64,000 nt of DNA from Planotetraspora phitsanulokensis (GTDB taxonomy: Bacteria > Actinomycetota > Actinomycetes > Streptosporangiales > Streptosporangiaceae), in contig NZ_BOOP01000009.1 of NCBI RefSeq assembly GCF_016863295.1, positions 62,001-126,000 on the forward strand, written 5' to 3'. The notes beneath the pieces are model-generated. The model was given only the letters and a program-made list of their open reading frames with translations, had not been told where the DNA came from and searched no databases. The translations under genes were made by a program, and so were the position numbers. Shown here one piece after another: positions 60,627-64,000 of the stretch. Numbering within the stretch: position 1 is the first letter of the stretch; every line of letters begins with the position of its first letter.

Positions 60627-62645
60627 CTAACCGGCGGAGCAGCCGGACTCGGGAGGGTCGGCGTAGAGGTCCGCCCAGGCCCCCCGGCCGTCGATGTCCA
60701 GCGTGGTGCTCCCCGACCGCGGGCAGGCACCGCCTGTGGTGGCGAACAGCGTGTAGGTCCCAGGCGGGAACCCGTCGAACGCGAACCTGCCGTCGGCGCC
60801 GGTGACTGTCGACAGCCCCGCCGGCTCCAGCGTGACGGTCGCTCCTGCGACCGGCAGGGACGTGATGCCGTCCAACACCATGCCGGTGACGCGGACCTGA
60901 CCGCTCTGGCCCTCCACCGTGTACGTGCCCCGGGTCATCTGTGAACGGCGGCCCGCCTCGTCCTCAGCCACGGCGTAGATCCCGCGTTCACCCGTCACCG
61001 TGCCCGCGTCGATGGAAATCGTGATCGGCCCTCCAGGCACTTCCGGTTCCGCGGTATCGCTCAGGGACAGGTCGCCTACGGAGTAGCGGAACCTCGTGAC
61101 GTTGGTGTCGCCACCCGCGTCGAACCGGACGGTCAGTTTCCCGCCCTGCGATACCGTGTCGCCGTCGGGGAACGTGATGGTCGGCTGGAGCGGTGCGGCG
61201 AAGCCGGTCAGGTGGGAGTCGGTCTCGGCGTAGTCGTAGACGCGGACGTCGTCCAGGGCTCCGCTGAGGAAGCCGGTTGCGGCTCCGGCGGCCTTGGCGC
61301 GGCCGATGGCGACCGGCCCCGTGGCGCGGAAGCCGCCTTCGAGGGTGGCGGTGGACGACTGGCGGACGCCGTTCACGTAGAGCCGCAGCTGATGGGTGAC
61401 CGAGTCGTAGACGCCCGCGAGGTGCGTCCACTTGCCCGTCGTCGCGGCGGCGTCGGAGGAGACGGTGGCCGAAGCGGGGGCGTCGGTGTCGGATGCCGCC
61501 ATCCGGAAGGTCCACCGGTCGCCGGACTGGCCCAGTACGTACGCGGAGGTGAGGGCGCCGTCCTGGGACACCGCGGCGACCTCGCCGGCTCCGATGGAGG
61601 CCGGTTTCACGCGTGCGGTGACCGTGAAGGTGTGGTCGGTGCGCACCTTGGTCATCGTGCCGGTGTCCGGGTTCGGGGCGCGGACCGGGCCGTTGGTGGC
61701 GGCGAACGCGGAGACGCCGTCCAGGGAGAGGGCGGTGCCCGTGCCGCCTCTGCCGTCGGTGTGGGTGGCGCCGCCGGCCAGGACGGCCGTGTTGCCGTGC
61801 GCGGTGAGGTCGGCGGCGTCGCCGGTCTCGTCGAACGTCCACTCGGCTGCGGGGCCCGCGGGCGCGCGGACGGTGAAGATGTAGGTGAACGGCGTGGAGC
61901 GCCGGCCGGCGCGGTCCTTGGACCACACGCTCAACGTGTTGTCACCGGCGTGCTCCGGCGCGACGGTGAAGGTGGCGCCGTGGTCCTTCGCGCGAGCGGC
62001 GACGTACGTGCCGCTGGTCGTGGAATCGAAGCTGTACTCGTAGCCCGCGATGTCCTCGGCACCCGTCGTCGGCGCGGTGACCTCGAAGACTCCGGGGACG
62101 CCCACTCCGCTGTGGAGACCCTCAGTCGGGTAGTCGCTCGAGGTGACGCCGCCCGGCGCGGGGGGCGGAGTGAGGTCGACGGTGAACTGGCATTTGACCG
62201 ACCACGGTCCGAAGGCGGCGCCGTCGAAGGTGCGCGCCTGCCACACGTACGACGAGCCGTCGGTGAGCCTGCCCTCGGGGATGGCCTGCGAGACCCCCGA
62301 GGGGTTGCCGGAGGATTGGGACAGCACGTCGGTCTCGTTGCGGGTTCCGCCGAGTGGCCACCAGTAGAAGAACGTGGTCAGCGACTGCTTGCCGGGGGTC
62401 GGGTGTTGCTGTGTCGCCGCCAGAACCGGGGTGTCCGTCAGCACCCACGGGCGCGACTCGCCGGTGGCGCAGGGCTTGCCGTGCGACATCAGGTTGGTGG
62501 GCGCCAGGGGCACTTCCGCGGCGGCCGCGGGGAGCGGGATGGCCAGCAGTGACGCCGTCAGGGCGAACGCGGCGGATGCACCCAGAAGTCGAGAGCGCTC
62601 ACGGCCGCCGTTTCGGCCGGTGCGTCCCGGCCACAGGAGTCTCAT
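60627..62645 (-). CDS. Secreted LamG-domain protein
   Basis: 672 residues with a signal peptide (about 1-43), fibronectin-like/Ig-like stretches (ASSYVWQARTFDG-type, [16 protein letters not shown]), a concanavalin-A-like LamG domain (about 270-470; AAEWTFDETGDAADL, WTHLAGVYDSVTHQLRLYVNG, SGALDDVRVYDYAE) and a C-terminal carboxypeptidase-regulatory-like beta-sandwich (VTGADGRFAFDGFPPGTYTL). Likely a cell-surface or secreted binding protein for carbohydrate; no catalytic motif. The ATG follows GAGGTGAC. Confidence 0.85.
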   Translation of the reverse strand: MRLLWPGRTGRNGGRERSRLLGASAAFALTASLLAIPLPAAAAEVPLAPTNLMSHGKPCATGESRPWVLTDTPVLAATQQHPTPGKQSLTTFFYWWPLGGTRNETDVLSQSSGNPSGVSQAIPEGRLTDGSSYVWQARTFDGAAFGPWSVKCQFTVDLTPPPAPGGVTSSDYPTEGLHSGVGVPGVFEVTAPTTGAEDIAGYEYSFDSTTSGTYVAARAKDHGATFTVAPEHAGDNTLSVWSKDRAGRRSTPFTYIFTVRAPAGPAAEWTFDETGDAADLTAHGNTAVLAGGATHTDGRGGTGTALSLDGVSAFAATNGPVRAPNPDTGTMTKVRTDHTFTVTARVKPASIGAGEVAAVSQDGALTSAYVLGQSGDRWTFRMAASDTDAPASATVSSDAAATTGKWTHLAGVYDSVTHQLRLYVNGVRQSSTATLEGGFRATGPVAIGRAKAAGAATGFLSGALDDVRVYDYAETDSHLTGFAAPLQPTITFPDGDTVSQGGKLTVRFDAGGDTNVTRFRYSVGDLSLSDTAEPEVPGGPITISIDAGTVTGERGIYAVAEDEAGRRSQMTRGTYTVEGQSGQVRVTGMVLDGITSLPVAGATVTLEPAGLSTVTGADGRFAFDGFPPGTYTLFATTGGACPRSGSTTLDIDGRGAWADLYADPPESGCSAG

Positions 62646-62998
62646 GTCACCTCACGAAAAAGATCGGTCCAAAGAGCTTTGATCGTAAGAAGGTGACCGA
62701 AACCGCGAAAGCTGACAGTCGGTAAACCGTCCGACACTCCGTAACATCCCGGCGGCGAGATCCGATAAGGATGGCCGCAATCCCGTGGAGCCTCCCGAGT
62801 AGATTAAGGCCACCTGTGTGGACACATGACTCATCTCACTAATTGGGACGCAAACATGGACATGTCAGGCGAGAGCGTCGACCGTGATTGTGATGCTTGT
62901 CACACCGGATTCGCCCCGGGGGCTACCCAAGCGTCTTCCGGCGGGAGACTGCATGTCGGCGAGCCGTAGGACGGTCTTCGGCGGAAGAGGGCTGACGT
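62646..62998. other. 353-bp intergenic region with a possible 37-aa ORF
   Basis: It contains the LamG promoter side (AT-richer, 62660-62790) and a short frame 62856-62969 (start MDMSGESVDRDCDACHTGF) with a CxxCH-like motif and no convincing ribosome site. The motif is probably a coincidence. No RNA gene was recognised. Confidence 0.4.
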
Positions 62999-63427
62999 AT
63001 GTCGAGAGCGATGAGCGGCCGGGAGCGCGAGACATTCCTCGCGGAGGCGCGGGTCGCGGTGGTGAGCGTCGTCGACGGAGACGCCCGCGGCCCGCTCACC
63101 GTGCCGATCTGGTACGGCTACGCGCCCGGGGGCGAGATCGTCCTGATCACGGCGCGCGACAGCCGCAAGGCACGCCTGATCAGGCGGGCGGGGCGGTTCA
63201 GCCTCTGCGTCCAGACCACCGAACCCCCCTATCGGTACGTGTCGGTTGAGGGGCCGGTGACCGTGATCGACGAGTCGGTGACCCGGGACGAGCGGCGCGA
63301 CTTCGCCCGGCGCTATCTGGGCGAGGAAGGCGCCGGCCGGTACGTAGCCTCCACCGAGGAGGCGACGGACCGGATGATCAGGATTCGCATGCGCCCGGAG
63401 GTCTGGCTGTCGGAGGACCAGGGTTAG
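62999..63427 (+). CDS. Pyridoxamine 5'-phosphate oxidase-family (split-barrel) protein
   Basis: 142 residues with the PPOX split-barrel: FLAEARVAVVSVVDGD, VPIWYGYAPGGEIVLIT, VSVEGPVTVID and the C-terminal IRIRMRPEVWL. Members reduce F420- or FMN-dependent substrates or bind flavin; the cofactor cannot be told from sequence. ATG at 62999 with AGGG eight bases upstream. Its stop overlaps the convergent S41 gene by four bases. Confidence 0.85.
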   Translation: MSRAMSGRERETFLAEARVAVVSVVDGDARGPLTVPIWYGYAPGGEIVLITARDSRKARLIRRAGRFSLCVQTTEPPYRYVSVEGPVTVIDESVTRDERRDFARRYLGEEGAGRYVASTEEATDRMIRIRMRPEVWLSEDQG

Positions 63428-64000
63428 AGACCGATGCGCTCGCGCACGAAGGAGGTCTTGCCGCCCTCGTCCGCGCCGTCCGCCGCGCTGAAGAGCAGGT
63501 TCCTCGCGGCCGACAGCACGGTCCCGTCGTAGCCGAGCAGCCGGACGGTCACCTGCTCCGCCTCGGGCGCGGTGAAGGAGATCGTGTTCGTCCCGTCCGC
63601 GACGGCGACGACCGCGACCGGGCGGTCGTTGGCGTAGGCGTCGACGCCGGTGAGCGCGCGGGTCGTCAGCGTGAGCATGATCTGGGCACCGTCGACGGCG
63701 ACGTCGTCGACCTCCAGGGTGCGCGGCCTGCCCTCGCGCAGCAGCGCGACGGCCCGATCCATCAGGTCGAGGTTGCCCTCGAGCACGTCACGCCTGGTCA
63801 GCCGGTACAGGTGGTCGGGAACGACGCCGAAGTCCTCGATGATCTGGCCTTCGTGGGTGCCCACCCGGAGCGTCCGCCGAATGGACAGACGGAAGTCGGC
63901 GCCGCCGGGGAGCGCCCGGAGCGGACCTTCCGGCCAGTCCCGCAGGATGGCCGAGTGGGTGCGGACCTCCGCGCCGCCCGCGCCCGTCGCCTCGTCCACC
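63424..64000 (-). CDS. S41-family peptidase, C-terminal part (runs off the window)
   Basis: At least 191 residues of a longer protein. DEATGAGGAEVRTHSAIL, SIRRTLRVGTHEGQIIEDFG, VVPDHLYRLTRRDVLEGNLDLM match the C-terminal half of tail-specific (S41) peptidases, including the strand following the catalytic Ser/Lys region, which lies outside. The last 80 residues are an Ig-like domain (TVRLLGYDGTVLSAARN). The 5' end is missing beyond 64000. Stop codon TAA at 63424-63426 overlaps the neighbour's TAG. Confidence 0.8.
   Translation of the reverse strand, partial: VDEATGAGGAEVRTHSAILRDWPEGPLRALPGGADFRLSIRRTLRVGTHEGQIIEDFGVVPDHLYRLTRRDVLEGNLDLMDRAVALLREGRPRTLEVDDVAVDGAQIMLTLTTRALTGVDAYANDRPVAVVAVADGTNTISFTAPEAEQVTVRLLGYDGTVLSAARNLLFSAADGADEGGKTSFVRERIGL

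Overview
The window is high-GC DNA with dense coding, many GTG/TTG starts, 4-8 bp start/stop overlaps, ECF sigma, SARP-type and MmyB-type regulators, Tat-exported phosphatases and a complete ergothioneine operon. Together these point to a filamentous actinomycete. A Streptosporangiales-like host is my best guess, but no rRNA or tRNA gene was seen to confirm it. I saw no prophage, insertion sequence or CRISPR array.

Layout. 1-3935: end of an upstream gene, a two-TM membrane protein with Thr/Arg/Ser/Gly repeats, and a DUF222/HNH protein. 4657-12646: a sugar-phosphate isomerase-like protein and a Gfo/Idh/MocA oxidoreductase, a convergent ROK regulator, then a five- or six-gene overlapping operon (amino-acid ABC transporter, asparaginase II, CutC-family TIM barrel). 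12661-25482: small regulators and enzymes (TetR with a palindromic operator and an alpha/beta hydrolase; DGPF protein), D-Ala-D-Ala carboxypeptidase, PLP decarboxylase, an M14 carboxypeptidase cut by an in-frame TAA, a DUF4240 pair, PhoX-like and GDPD secreted phosphate-scavenging enzymes, aldo/keto reductase with a divergent HTH regulator.

25495-30663: the most intriguing stretch. A CDP-alcohol phosphatidyltransferase faces away from five tightly packed genes: dehydrogenase, 6-pyruvoyltetrahydropterin-synthase-like protein with altered active-site motifs, GT4 glycosyltransferase, SAM methyltransferase and a flippase-like membrane protein. I propose that they build a glycosylated, possibly lipid-linked small molecule; the product is unknown. 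30704-34320: flavin monooxygenase, and a sulfotransferase/glycosyltransferase pair. 34588-38616: FdhF/YdeP molybdopterin oxidoreductase divergent from an OFA-family transporter with a 43-residue partner protein. 38757-42837: SDR enzymes, a histidine-phosphatase/GNAT fusion and an MmyB-like regulator. 43049-46178: a large SARP/NB-ARC/TPR regulator and a tiny secreted two-cysteine peptide gene.

46467-56691: stand-alone LigD-type polymerase, an M24 protein with substituted metal ligands, MmcQ/YjbR protein, Tat-secreted PhoD with a possible PHO box, ECF sigma/zf-HC2 anti-sigma pair divergent from egtABCD (ergothioneine synthesis), and an N-terminally truncated DoxX-like gene. 56968-64000: cell-surface functions (PGRP-type amidase, serine hydrolase, LamG protein), a PPOX-fold protein and the C-terminal part of an S41 peptidase that runs off the window.
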